From RBC038 sp041390625 (lineage in GTDB: Bacteria; Chloroflexota; Dehalococcoidia; UBA2979): 64,000 nt of DNA. The translations under genes were made by a program, and so were the position numbers. Each line of letters starts with the position of its first letter. The first letter of the stretch is position 1. Below are positions 1-8,154 of the stretch, piece by piece. Location of the stretch: contig JAWKPM010000001.1 in the NCBI GenBank assembly GCA_041390625.1, forward strand, positions 124,001-188,000, written 5' to 3'. The notes below the pieces were generated by a model. That model made no database searches. It had not been told where the DNA came from and was given only the letters and a program-made list of their open reading frames with translations.

Positions 1-914
1 CGCACGTGCTGACGAACGACGCCAAGCGCCACGACATCGAGGTGCTGCGGCCGGACATCAACATCAGCCGCGCGCGCTGTAGCGTGGAGGACTCGGGCGG
101 GCGGGGGGCGGTGCGCGTCGGCCTCGGGTATGTGCGCAGCGTGGGGGAGGCCGGTGGGCGGCGCATCGAGGCGGCGCGCGACCTCGGCGGGCCGTTCCGC
201 TCGATGTTCGACTTCGCGCAGCGGACGGGGGTGAGCCGGCAGGCGGCACAGCACCTGGTGCAGGTGGGGGCGTTCGACGACTTCGGCCTCAACCGGCGCG
301 AGCTGCTGTGGCAGCTGGGGCTGTTCTGGGGCGGCACGCATCGCGCGTGGCTCGATGGGGCGAACCGGCGGCGGCCCGGGCGCGATCGCGAGGCGCCCTC
401 GAGCGAGGCCTCGAAGGCTGAAGCGGCCTCGAAGCCGCGCCAGCTGCGCCTCGAGCTGCCGACGGGGCAGGACCAGGTCTCGCTGCCCGAGTTCACGCCG
501 TACCAGCGGATGGCGGCGGACTACGAGCTGCTGTCGCTCTCGCCGGACAGCCACCCGATGCAGTTCCTGCGGCCGGGCCTCGGCGAGGGGGTGGCGTCGA
601 GCCTGCACCTGCGTTCGATGCGCGGTGGCACCTCGGTGGAGGTGGCGGGGCTGGTGGTGTGCCGGCAACGACCGATGACGGCGCGGGGGATCATCTTCCT
701 GCTGCTGGAGGACGAGTTCGGGATGGTGAACGTCCTAGTAAGCCGCGAGCTGTCCGAGGAATTTCGCGACTACATCCGAACGGAACCGTTCGTGCGCGTT
801 CGAGGCGTGCTCGAGCATCGCGCGGGGGAGCAGCGGACGCTGGTGGCGGAGCACATCGATGCCGTCGTGCCGGCCGAAGTGTTCGCGACGCCGATGGGGA
901 AGTCGTGGGGGTAG
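1..914 (+). CDS. dnaE2: Error-prone DNA polymerase III alpha (DnaE2/ImuC), C-terminal part only
   Basis: The reading frame is already open at the window edge (codons from base 3), so only about the last 300 residues are visible. They read like the end of the DnaE2/ImuC translesion polymerase rather than the replicative DnaE1. The stretch LTNDAKRHDIEVLRPDIN begins the fingers/tandem helix-hairpin-helix region. GPFRSMFDFAQRTGVSR follows, then HPMQFLRPGL. A C-terminal OB-fold (about residues 210-292 of the visible part) contains EVAGLVVCRQRPMTARG and LLLEDEFGMVNVLV. That OB-fold wording and the absence of a beta-clamp-binding tail are typical of DnaE2. The family acts in damage-induced mutagenesis, usually with ImuA/ImuB; these partners are not in the window and would have to lie upstream. 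The gene converges on the DUF2254 gene with 15 bp between the stops. Confidence 0.85.
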   Translation, partial: HVLTNDAKRHDIEVLRPDINISRARCSVEDSGGRGAVRVGLGYVRSVGEAGGRRIEAARDLGGPFRSMFDFAQRTGVSRQAAQHLVQVGAFDDFGLNRRELLWQLGLFWGGTHRAWLDGANRRRPGRDREAPSSEASKAEAASKPRQLRLELPTGQDQVSLPEFTPYQRMAADYELLSLSPDSHPMQFLRPGLGEGVASSLHLRSMRGGTSVEVAGLVVCRQRPMTARGIIFLLLEDEFGMVNVLVSRELSEEFRDYIRTEPFVRVRGVLEHRAGEQRTLVAEHIDAVVPAEVFATPMGKSWG

Positions 915-929
915 CGAGCGGCCTCGAGC

Positions 930-2273
930 CTAGCGGGACGCCTCGACGAACCGCCGCTGGTGAGCCAGTCGAACCCGTTGATGGTCGTACTCGGTGAGGT
1001 TGCTCAGCTCGCCCGTCGCGACGGCGAGGTCCGCCTGGCGTCGGAGCGCGGCGACCGCCTCGGGACGCGGGTGGTCGTCGAGCGATCGCGTGAGCAGGTG
1101 GAGGATCTCGAGGAAGTAGATCTGGACGGTGGGCTGTCCCGCCGAGGCGACGCGAATCTCGTCGAACGCCATCTCGACCACCTCCTCGTGGGTGGGGAGC
1201 TCCGGCAGCAGGACTCGGCGCCCCTCCTCGCCCATCTCCTCGCGTGGGGGCGGGAGGCGCACGAGCATCTCCCGCACCACGGCGCCGAGATGGAACAGCG
1301 CATCCTGGGCCGTCGTCGGGTCGTTCACGCCGGGCGACAGGGCCTTCAGCGCGACATCGGCCAGCTGCCGCACGCCGTAGACGGCGTCCTGCTGCATCAC
1401 CCGCGTCTCGCCGAGGATGAGCGCCTTCAGCACCATCCGGCGCGCGGCCTCCGGGTCGTACGGCATCGGCCAGATCGTGCCGGCCTCGGTCCCCGGGACC
1501 GCGAAGCGACCGGCGACCGTCGCCATCCTCAGACAGGCACCGGGCTCGAGGCCCTTGAGGAGCGCCTGGACATCGACGTGCTGCACCCAGCCGTCGGTCT
1601 CGAACGTGACGACGAAGCCGATGCCGGTCGGGACCTCGGTGGGCTCGCCGTCGCTCTGTCCCTCGGACTCCCGCCAGTTGCCTCGGACGCTCGCGAGCGC
1701 CTCGGCGGTGACTCGCTGCAGGATCCTCGACACGTCCATCGAGTGCGCGCTGTGGCTGATGAAGGCGACGATGGAGAGGACGGACACGACGCCGAGCGCC
1801 AGCGCAACCAGGATGGAGAGGCTGGGGACGACCGCCTGGCCACTGTCCTCGAGCGGCCCGCGAACGGCACGGAGCACGACGAGGCAGTACGTGAAGGTGC
1901 CGATGACGATGCCCATGATCCGCTTGTTGAAGGGATCGCGGAACAGCCCGTGGATGACACGCGGCGAGTACTGGCTGGACGCCAACGAGATGAGCAGCAC
2001 GCTCACGGAGAAGGCGATCCCGGCGAAGCTCAGGGTGGCGCCGCCGACGACGGTCAGCACTGCGCGCGCGCTCTCGACCGTGGCGGTCAGTCGGTGCGGG
2101 ACCTCACCGACCTGGGCGTCGACGACGAGCATCGCCTCGCCGAGGACGACCGCCGCGACGACAAAGAGCATCGGGACGAAGAAGAGGCTGTCGCTGAGGC
2201 GCGTCTGGATTCGTCGGAGCCGTACCAGCATCGCGTCCCTCGATCTCATCGGACGCGACGGAGGGCCGCGCAC
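930..2273 (-). CDS. DUF2254 family membrane protein
   Basis: This is a DUF2254 (predicted membrane protein) family member of about normal length, 447 residues from the GTG at 2273. Four hydrophobic segments lie in the first 175 residues (about 30-52, 72-100, 119-137 and 148-172). Between the second and third is the family-typical sequence LISLASSQYSPRVIHGLF. The C-terminal half is soluble and probably cytoplasmic; it contains LKALSPGVNDPTTAQDAL, another family hallmark. The family function is unknown. In-frame ATGs at 2249 and 2231 (the latter giving MLVRLRRIQTR) are alternative starts; 2231 begins just ahead of the first helix and fits other family members better. No operon partner is evident: the neighbour on the left converges and the one on the right diverges. 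Confidence 0.85.
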   Translation of the reverse strand: MRGPPSRPMRSRDAMLVRLRRIQTRLSDSLFFVPMLFVVAAVVLGEAMLVVDAQVGEVPHRLTATVESARAVLTVVGGATLSFAGIAFSVSVLLISLASSQYSPRVIHGLFRDPFNKRIMGIVIGTFTYCLVVLRAVRGPLEDSGQAVVPSLSILVALALGVVSVLSIVAFISHSAHSMDVSRILQRVTAEALASVRGNWRESEGQSDGEPTEVPTGIGFVVTFETDGWVQHVDVQALLKGLEPGACLRMATVAGRFAVPGTEAGTIWPMPYDPEAARRMVLKALILGETRVMQQDAVYGVRQLADVALKALSPGVNDPTTAQDALFHLGAVVREMLVRLPPPREEMGEEGRRVLLPELPTHEEVVEMAFDEIRVASAGQPTVQIYFLEILHLLTRSLDDHPRPEAVAALRRQADLAVATGELSNLTEYDHQRVRLAHQRRFVEASR

Positions 2274-2481
2274 CCGCTGAGGCCATCATCTCAGACGCCG
2301 TACATGGCCGGCCCGGGCTGGCGCGACCTCGGGACAGACACCGCCCGGCAAGACTAAGCGGGCCAACGCCATGACTCATCCCACCCGCGGGACCGCTGGA
2401 ACAGCGGCGAGGGTGCCAGCTCAAGTCGTACTCACCAAGATTTCAACCGGTCGGCGCCCGGGAGTCCCGCCCGAGGATTAC

Positions 2482-2490
2482 CGTTACGTC
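2482..2490 (+). repeat. Single copy of the CGTTACGTC word upstream of the DUF559 gene
   Basis: CGTTACGTC lies 21 bp before the GTG of the next gene. The same 8-9 base word recurs in the intergenic stretches at 4229, 19385 and 19404, with a near copy at 4188. In this G+C-rich sequence a TTA-containing word recurring between genes suggests a common site or the remains of a small repeat. Function unknown. Confidence 0.35.
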
Positions 2491-2510
2491 GCCCTGAGAG
2501 CGAGGTCACC

Positions 2511-3029
2511 GTGATCGACACCACTGACTTGTTGAAGGGATTCGCCGAGGCCTTCGGGCGAACCGCCCTTAGCTTCTGGCCGGTGTGGGCGATGCTCGCC
2601 GGCCTCCTTCTCTTGGCCGTCCCGTTGCGCCGCCTCGACCGGGCGACCGGCGAGCGGGAGAAGCGCCGACCGCGCCGGACGAAGCGGGCGCCCGAGTCTT
2701 CGCTCGAGCGCCGATTCCTCGAACTCATCGGCGAAGCAGGACTCGTCCGGCCTGAGATCCAGTACATCGTCCCTGCGGGCGGGCACGAGTACCGCATCGA
2801 CTTCGCGTATCCGAAGCTGAAGCTCGCCATCGAGCTCGATGGGTGCCACCACCAGCAGCGCGAGCGACGGGAGTGGGACGCCCGTCGAGACGAGCACCTC
2901 GCCGAACTGGGATGGAGGACGATTCGTCTCCAGTCGCACGACGTCGAGGCAACACCTCAGTCCGTCGTCTCACGGCTCGTCGAGGCGGGCGTCAGGCAAC
3001 GCCGGGGCGCCAGACCGCTCGAGACCTAG
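2511..3029 (+). CDS. Membrane-anchored DUF559 endonuclease-like protein
   Basis: A 172-residue protein with a DUF559 domain (PD-(D/E)XK/Vsr-like fold). Residues about 20-39 form one hydrophobic helix, followed by a very basic linker (KRRPRRTKR, 51-59). The nuclease-like core runs from about 64 to 157. It contains YRIDFAYPKLKLAIELDG, with D97, E108 and D110 at the catalytic D...ExD positions, then the His pair at 113-114 and the closing LGWRTIRL (133-140). All key residues appear intact. DUF559 proteins are usually soluble, so the N-terminal helix is unusual and would tether the nuclease to the membrane. Start: GTG at 2511, preceded by GAGGTCACC. The stop shares a CTAG with the stop of the convergent oxidoreductase. 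The biological target is unknown. Confidence 0.75.
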   Translation: MIDTTDLLKGFAEAFGRTALSFWPVWAMLAGLLLLAVPLRRLDRATGEREKRRPRRTKRAPESSLERRFLELIGEAGLVRPEIQYIVPAGGHEYRIDFAYPKLKLAIELDGCHHQQRERREWDARRDEHLAELGWRTIRLQSHDVEATPQSVVSRLVEAGVRQRRGARPLET

Positions 3030-4114
3030 CTGCCGATGCGAACGACCCGGCCGGTGCTCGATGACTCGCGGGCGGCGTCCAGGATCTGCTGGCACGCGAG
3101 GCCGTCCTCGAAGCTGGGGGCGGGCGAGGTGCCTTCGCGGATGCCGCGTTCGAACTCGCGGACGAGGAGGCGGAAGGCGCCAAGTCGGTGGTCGCGATCG
3201 TCCTCGATGGGGCGGTAGCGCTCGGGCATCTCGAGCTCGGTCAGGCCTCGATCGCCCGCCTTGCCGAGCAAGACCACGCCGTCGGGCTCGGGGTTGGGGC
3301 CGCGCTGGGTGGCGGTCAGCACGCCCTCGGAGCCTGTGACGACGATGCGGCCACCGAGGCCCGGCGCCACCATCGAGGACGCAGTCATGTTGGCAACGAC
3401 GCCATTCGCGAAGCGCAGCGTGAGCGCGAAGGTGTCGTCCGTGTCGGCCTGCACGACGGAGCCGCTCTCGCGGTCGAGGCGATCGGGCACGCGGGTGACG
3501 AGGCGAGCGCTCACCTCCTCGACGTCGCCGAACCAGTGGCGCAGGCCGTCGATGAAGTGCGAGCCGAGCGCGCCGAGCAGCCCACCGCCCTGGCTCGCCT
3601 GCGCGCCCCAGGCCATCGGCGCCGGCGTGTCGCCTCGAGGGCGGCCCATCAGCAGCTCGACGGTCGCGAGCTCAGGCGCGCCGATGGCGCCCTCGGCGAG
3701 CAGGTCGGCGATCTGGGAACGCTGAGGGGCAAAACGGAACTCGTGGGCGATCATTGCCGTACGGCCATGGGTCGCGGCCGCGTCACGCATCGCGGCGGCC
3801 TCGGCGGCGCTGAGGGCGAAGGGCTTCTCGCAGAGGACGTGCTTGCCGGCCTCGACGGCGGCCACGGCGATCTCGCGGTGGGCCGCGGGGGGCGTGGTGA
3901 TCGCCACGGCATCGATGTCCGGGCGGGCGACGAGCTCGCGCCAGTCCGTGTGCACGTCCTCGATGCCGAGCTTCGCGGCGGCCTCGCGCGCCCGCTCCTC
4001 GCGGCGACTCGAGACGGCGGGCACGCGCCAACCCTCGGAGAGGAACGCCGGCACGTGCACGGTGGCGCCGAAGCCGACGCCGATCACGCCGACTGAGAGC
4101 TGATCCGTCGTCAT
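3026..4114 (-). CDS. Gfo/Idh/MocA family oxidoreductase
   Basis: A 362-residue NAD(P)-dependent sugar or inositol dehydrogenase-like protein. The N-terminal Rossmann fold starts at residue 8 with GVIGVGFGATVH. The nicotinamide-site motif EKPF is at 96-99 (K97), and the C-terminal domain carries SHFIDGLRHW with H186 and D189 in the usual catalytic positions. All catalytic residues are present, so it should be active; the substrate cannot be told from sequence. It stands alone with no obvious sugar pathway around it. Its stop shares the CTAG at 3026-3029 with the convergent DUF559 gene. Start: ATG at 4114, the only one giving a complete Rossmann strand. Confidence 0.88.
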   Translation of the reverse strand: MTTDQLSVGVIGVGFGATVHVPAFLSEGWRVPAVSSRREERAREAAAKLGIEDVHTDWRELVARPDIDAVAITTPPAAHREIAVAAVEAGKHVLCEKPFALSAAEAAAMRDAAATHGRTAMIAHEFRFAPQRSQIADLLAEGAIGAPELATVELLMGRPRGDTPAPMAWGAQASQGGGLLGALGSHFIDGLRHWFGDVEEVSARLVTRVPDRLDRESGSVVQADTDDTFALTLRFANGVVANMTASSMVAPGLGGRIVVTGSEGVLTATQRGPNPEPDGVVLLGKAGDRGLTELEMPERYRPIEDDRDHRLGAFRLLVREFERGIREGTSPAPSFEDGLACQQILDAARESSSTGRVVRIGS

Positions 4115-4187
4115 CGTGGCCTCCCGGTGCCCTCGTAATCCGCGGTTCGAGGCGTCACGGTGGCCCTCGAAGTGTCGCGCGTCAACT

Positions 4188-4237
4188 CATTACGTCGCGT
4201 GCGACCTCAATTGCTGCGTGGCGTCGGTCGTTACGTC
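4188..4237 (+). repeat. Two TTACGTC words in the oxidoreductase-CapA intergenic gap
   Basis: CATTACGTCGCG (4188-4199) and CGTTACGTC (4229-4237) lie in the 127 bp between the Gfo/Idh/MocA start and the CapA stop. The first copy is followed by GTGCGAC, which also occurs near the copies at 19385-19412. This supports a short related repeat at both loci. I see no other gene or structure in this gap. Confidence 0.35.
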
Positions 4238-4241
4238 TCGA

Positions 4242-5339
4242 CTAGGGCTGTGCGGTCTCGAGTTCCGTCGTGACCTCGAGGATGGTGGTGGCCTCCTCGG
4301 CGGTTGCCGGGCGGGGGCGATTCTCATCGACATCGATGAAGGCGGGGCGGTACTCAATGGTGGGGCGGGCGCCGGGGCGCAGCGTCACGAGCGCCACGGC
4401 GCTCTGGAAGGGCCCGGGGCCGTAGAGCACCTCGAAATCCTCGCGGTCGAGGTCGAAGACGAAGTTGCCGAGGCTGTAGGCGATCAGGCCGTCGCCGTAC
4501 TCCTCGAAGGGCTGGAGCACGTGGGGGTGGGCGCCGATCACGAGGTCGGCGCCGGCCTCGATGGCGGCGTGGGCGAGCGCGCGCTGGCGGTCCGTGGGGA
4601 CCTGGTCGTACTCGGTGCCGGCGTGCATGAAGAGCACCACGAAGTCAGCCTCATCAGCCGCCGCCTCGATGCGCGGGCTGAGCAGCGCAGGATCGGCGGG
4701 GGCAAAGGCGACGCCGGGCGCATCCTCGGAAGCGGGAGTGACGCCTTCGATGTCGTCGATGCCGAGGATGGCTACGCGCAGGCCGCGGGCCTCGAGGATG
4801 GCGGGCGCCTCCGCTCGTGCGGCATCGAGACCGGCGCCAAAAGCCTCGATGCCGGCGCCGTCGAGGGCGGCGAGGGTGTCCTCGAGCCCCTCGCTGCCGT
4901 AGTCGGTGCTGTGGTTGTTGGCGAGCGAGACGGCATCGAAGGGGGCCAGCGCCTCGACGAGGGCGGGCGGCGTGCGGAAGGTGTAGGTCTTCTCGAGCGG
5001 GACGCCTCGGTCGGTCAGTGTGCCCTCGAGATTGCCGATCACGAGGTCGGCGCCGTCGAAGAGCGGGAGCGCGCGCTCGAGGGCGTAGCCCGAGCCCTCC
5101 GTCTCGAGCAGCGTCGTCACGTCGCGGGCGAGCATCAGGTCGCCGACGAAGGCAATCTTGAGCGCCTCGGGCGTGGCGGTTGGAGTGGGAGTCTCCGGCC
5201 TCGATGTCGCGATTTCGACGGCGGCACGCGATGTCGGCTCGGGACCGGGCGTCGAGCCGGAGGTCGATGAGCAGGCGACTGTGAGCGCCGTCAGCATGAG
5301 CGCGGCGAGGAGCGCAGCCGGAGTGAGACGGCGGAGCAT
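4242..5339 (-). CDS. CapA-family metallophosphatase-like lipoprotein
   Basis: A 365-residue member of the CapA/PGA_cap family (PgsA/CapA-type, metallophosphoesterase fold). These enzymes are linked to poly-gamma-glutamate or other capsule synthesis in some bacteria but are widespread and mostly uncharacterised. The N-terminus is a lipoprotein signal ending LTVAC with Cys23 as the likely lipidated residue. A Thr/Pro/Glu-rich linker follows, then the domain from about residue 62. Metal-site motifs are IAFVGDLML, DLVIGNLEGTL, LANNHSTDYG, GAHPHVLQPFEEYG and IAYSLGNFVFD; all the usual D, N and H ligands are present. No pgsB or pgsC genes are nearby, so a poly-glutamate role is not supported here. 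It diverges from the ABC exporter genes across a 73 bp gap. Confidence 0.85.
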   Translation of the reverse strand: MLRRLTPAALLAALMLTALTVACSSTSGSTPGPEPTSRAAVEIATSRPETPTPTATPEALKIAFVGDLMLARDVTTLLETEGSGYALERALPLFDGADLVIGNLEGTLTDRGVPLEKTYTFRTPPALVEALAPFDAVSLANNHSTDYGSEGLEDTLAALDGAGIEAFGAGLDAARAEAPAILEARGLRVAILGIDDIEGVTPASEDAPGVAFAPADPALLSPRIEAAADEADFVVLFMHAGTEYDQVPTDRQRALAHAAIEAGADLVIGAHPHVLQPFEEYGDGLIAYSLGNFVFDLDREDFEVLYGPGPFQSAVALVTLRPGARPTIEYRPAFIDVDENRPRPATAEEATTILEVTTELETAQP

Positions 5340-5359
5340 GGCTCCATGATGTCAGGTCG

Positions 5360-5406
5360 ATGCGTGACGCATGTTTGACGGTCCGCGAACAAGCCGGTGC
5401 TAGCAT
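5360..5406. promoter_or_regulatory. Divergent control region: 13 bp inverted repeat and possible leaderless promoter
   Basis: Between capA (leftward) and the ABC genes (rightward) lies a perfect inverted repeat, ATGCGT-G-ACGCAT (5360-5372), an operator-like site. Rightward, TTGACG (5375-5380) could be a -35, and the palindrome TGCTAGCA (5398-5405) with TAGCAT (5401-5406) lies where a -10 would be. The ABC ATPase ATG at 5413 has no Shine-Dalgarno sequence and sits about 7 bases after TAGCAT, which would suit a leaderless mRNA. The 20-base spacing to TAGCAT is longer than normal, so the promoter is tentative. Confidence 0.35.
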
Positions 5407-5412
5407 CCTTCG

Positions 5413-6333
5413 ATGGCGATTTTCGAGACGAACGAGCTGACGAAGCGCTACCGCACCGTGACCGCCCTCGACGCGCTCACGGTCGAGGTGGAGCCGGGCA
5501 TCGTCGGCCTCGTGGGCGCGAACGGCGCCGGCAAGAGCACGCTGATCAAGATGCTGCTGGGGCTGCTGCCACCGACCTCGGGCAGCGCCTCGGTGCTCGC
5601 GTACGACGTCGCTTCGCAGGGCACGCTGCTGCGCCAGTTCGTCGGCTACATGCCGGAGCACGACTGCCTGCCGCTCGACATGAACGCGACCGAGTTCGTC
5701 GCGCACATGGCGCAGATCAGCGGACTCCCTCGAGACGCCGCGCGTGAGCGGACGGCCGAGACGCTGCGGCACGTGGGGCTGTTCGAAGAGCGCTACCGGC
5801 AGATGTCGGGCTACTCGACGGGGATGAAGCAGCGCGTGAAGCTCGCGCAAGCGCTGGTGCACGACCCGCGCATCGTCTTCCTCGACGAGCCGACGAACGG
5901 GCTCGATCCCGAGGGACGCGATGAGATGCTCGACCTCGTCACGCGCACGGGGACGCGCTTCGGTATCTCGATCCTCATGGCCACGCACCTCCTCGGTGAG
6001 ATCGAGCGCGTGTGCGAGCGCCTCGTCGTGATCGACGGCGGGCGGCTCGTCCACCATGGGCCGATCGAGAACTTCACGTCGGAGACGGGTGCAATTGAGG
6101 TGGAGGTCGAAGGCGACGCAACGGCGCTGGCGACGCGACTGGTGGCGCAGGGCCTCGAGGCCAGCGTCGACCATCGATGGGTGCTGGTGGGCGGCACGGG
6201 CGATGCGCGGTACGACGCGATTCGTGACGGCGTCGCCGAGCTGGGTCTCGGCCTCGTGCGACTGGGCCAGCGGCGACGCGCCCTCGAGGATCTCTTCCGG
6301 CCGGTCGAGGCGGGGACGAGCGCCGATGGCTGA
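5413..6333 (+). CDS. ABC transporter ATP-binding protein (first of two in the operon)
   Basis: A 306-residue ABC-2-type exporter ATPase. Walker A is GANGAGKST (35-43), the signature region is YSTGMKQRVKLAQAL, and Walker B is VFLDEPTNGLD with D158/E159. The C-terminal about 90 residues after the nucleotide-binding domain are an accessory domain common in CcmA/Nod-type exporters. It heads a four-gene rightward operon: ATPase, permease, ATPase, permease, each overlapping the next by 4 or 8 bases. The substrate is unknown; paired half-transporters like these often export antibiotics, lipids or copper-enzyme maturation factors. No Shine-Dalgarno sequence is visible before the ATG. Confidence 0.92.
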   Translation: MAIFETNELTKRYRTVTALDALTVEVEPGIVGLVGANGAGKSTLIKMLLGLLPPTSGSASVLAYDVASQGTLLRQFVGYMPEHDCLPLDMNATEFVAHMAQISGLPRDAARERTAETLRHVGLFEERYRQMSGYSTGMKQRVKLAQALVHDPRIVFLDEPTNGLDPEGRDEMLDLVTRTGTRFGISILMATHLLGEIERVCERLVVIDGGRLVHHGPIENFTSETGAIEVEVEGDATALATRLVAQGLEASVDHRWVLVGGTGDARYDAIRDGVAELGLGLVRLGQRRRALEDLFRPVEAGTSADG

Positions 6334-7207
6334 GCGCGGCGGGAGCATCTACGACCTCGGGTACCAGCACTACGAGGGTGCGCGCCTGGGTCGCACACGC
6401 GCGATCCTCGCGCTCTACCGCGAGAGCCTGCGCGCGGGCTTCGGCCTCGGGCGGAGCGCCACCGCGAAGGTGGCGCCGTTCGTGCTGATCGGCATCGCGC
6501 TGACGCCGGCGATCGCGCAGCTCGTGATTGGCGCGTTGATCTCCGGGGTGCAGGACCTGATCCGGCACGACGAGTACTACAGCCTCGTCTCGTTCGTGCT
6601 CGCGCTGTACTGCGCAGCGGTCGCGCCGGACATCGTGGGGCGCGACCAGCGCAACCACTCGCTCGCGCTGTACTTCTCGAGGGCGATCAGTCGCATGGAC
6701 TACGCGCTGGCGAAGTTCGCAGCGATGACGACGGCGATGCTGGCGATCACGCTGGTGCCTCAAATGCTGCTGTTCATCGGGAACGCGCTCGCGACGGACT
6801 CGTTCGGCACGTACGTGCGTGAGGACTCGGACCAGGCGATCCCGATCGTGCTGACGGCGGTGCTCGGCTCGGCGATGCTGGCCGCGATCGGCACGGCGAT
6901 TGCCGCGCAGACGCCTCGACGGGCGTACGCGACGGTGGGGATCATCCTGACGTTCCTGCTGAGCATCGCGGTGTCGGCGATCCTCGTGGAGGAGGTACAG
7001 ACCTCGGCAACCGACCTCGCGGTGTTCTTCAGCCCGCTGACGCTGATCGAGGGCTTCACGACCTGGATGTTCCGCACCGAGATCGCGAGCGACTCGCTGC
7101 TGCGCGACGTGACGTTCCCGCGGGCGACGTACGCCCTCGCCGCGCTGGTGTGGACCGCGGGCGGGGTCGCAATGCTCGTGCGCCGGTACGCGCGGGTGCA
7201 GGCATGA
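6326..7207 (+). CDS. ABC-2 type permease (partner of the preceding ATPase)
   Basis: A 293-residue integral membrane protein starting at the ATG at 6326, which overlaps the stop of the ATPase by 8 bases. The frame is open further upstream, but that part lies inside the ATPase gene and is not conserved-looking. The soluble N-terminus IYDLGYQHYEGARLGR is typical of ABC-2 permeases of this subgroup. About six hydrophobic segments follow, for example VAPFVLIGIALTPAIAQLVI, ALYCAAVAPDIVG, MLAITLVPQMLLFIGNAL, VLTAVLGSAMLAAIGTAIAA and VGIILTFLLSIAVSAIL. With the ATPase it should form a complete exporter of unknown substrate. Confidence 0.85.
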   Translation: MAERGGSIYDLGYQHYEGARLGRTRAILALYRESLRAGFGLGRSATAKVAPFVLIGIALTPAIAQLVIGALISGVQDLIRHDEYYSLVSFVLALYCAAVAPDIVGRDQRNHSLALYFSRAISRMDYALAKFAAMTTAMLAITLVPQMLLFIGNALATDSFGTYVREDSDQAIPIVLTAVLGSAMLAAIGTAIAAQTPRRAYATVGIILTFLLSIAVSAILVEEVQTSATDLAVFFSPLTLIEGFTTWMFRTEIASDSLLRDVTFPRATYALAALVWTAGGVAMLVRRYARVQA

Positions 7208-8154
7208 CCTCGATGGCGGAGTCGACGACCGAGGCCGCGCCGCCGGCACCCGTCGAGGTTGAGCACGCCTCGAAGTGGTTCGGGAACGTGGTGGCGGTCA
7301 ACGACATCTCGTTCGAGCTGCGCGCCGGGATCACCGGCCTGCTCGGCCCGAACGGGGCTGGGAAGTCGACGCTCCTGAACATGATCGCGGGCTTTCTCAA
7401 GCCCTCGGCGGGGGCGGTGCGCGTCGGGGGCGAGGCGAGCTGGCTCCACCCCTCGATCTACCACCGCGTCGGCCTCGTGATGGAGCGGGAGACGGTGTAC
7501 GGGCACCTCAGCGGGTACGACTTCGTGCTGCTGAACGCGCGTCTGCACGGCCTCGACGACCCGCAGGCCGCGACGCGGCATGCCATCGAGCTCGTGGAAA
7601 TGACCGAGGCGCAGTCGCGGCGCACGGGCGAGTACTCGAAGGGGATGCGCCAGCGCATCAAGATCGCCGCCTCGATCGTCCACGATCCCGACATCCTGCT
7701 CCTCGACGAACCCTTCAGCGGGGCAGACCCACGGCAGCGGTTGCACATGACCGACCTGCTGCGACAGATGGCGGCCGCGGGCCGCACGATCCTGTTCTCC
7801 TCGCACATCCTCGAGGAGATGGAACGCCTCGGGGAGGACGTGCTCGTCATCGTCGGCGGGCGGCTGGCGGCCTCGGGTGACTTCCGGGCGATCCGGCGGC
7901 TGATGACGGACCGGCCCCACGCGTTCTCGATTCGCGCCTCGAACGTCCGCGGGCTGGCCGGAGCGCTACTGGCCGAGGAGAGCGTGCATGCCGTGGAGGT
8001 GGAGGACGACCGCCTGATCGCACGGACGCGGGCCTTCGGCGCGTTCACCTCGGCACTGCCGCGCATCGCGCAGGCCTCGGCGATCTCGATCTACGAGGTC
8101 GCGCCGCTCGACGAGTCACTCGAGAGCGTCTTCTCGTACCTGGTGGCGCGATGA
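7204..8154 (+). CDS. ABC transporter ATP-binding protein (second)
   Basis: A 316-residue ATPase starting at the ATG at 7204, whose ATGA overlaps the permease stop; ATG 7213 is a possible alternative. Walker A is GPNGAGKST (48-56), the signature region is YSKGMRQRIKIAASI, and Walker B is LLLDEPFSGADP with D168/E169. It is clearly diverged from the first ATPase of the operon (TSMAEST head, different C-terminal domain), so the operon is either two half-transporters or one hetero-complex, not a recent duplication. Substrate unknown. Confidence 0.9.
   Translation: MTSMAESTTEAAPPAPVEVEHASKWFGNVVAVNDISFELRAGITGLLGPNGAGKSTLLNMIAGFLKPSAGAVRVGGEASWLHPSIYHRVGLVMERETVYGHLSGYDFVLLNARLHGLDDPQAATRHAIELVEMTEAQSRRTGEYSKGMRQRIKIAASIVHDPDILLLDEPFSGADPRQRLHMTDLLRQMAAAGRTILFSSHILEEMERLGEDVLVIVGGRLAASGDFRAIRRLMTDRPHAFSIRASNVRGLAGALLAEESVHAVEVEDDRLIARTRAFGAFTSALPRIAQASAISIYEVAPLDESLESVFSYLVAR

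Noticed and set aside
4116..5270. Long open frame antisense to the CapA gene
   Set aside because: The translation is low-complexity (Gly/Ala/Val/Glu) and shows no family motifs; the opposite strand encodes a clear lipoprotein with metal-site motifs. Long antisense frames are expected at high third-position G+C.
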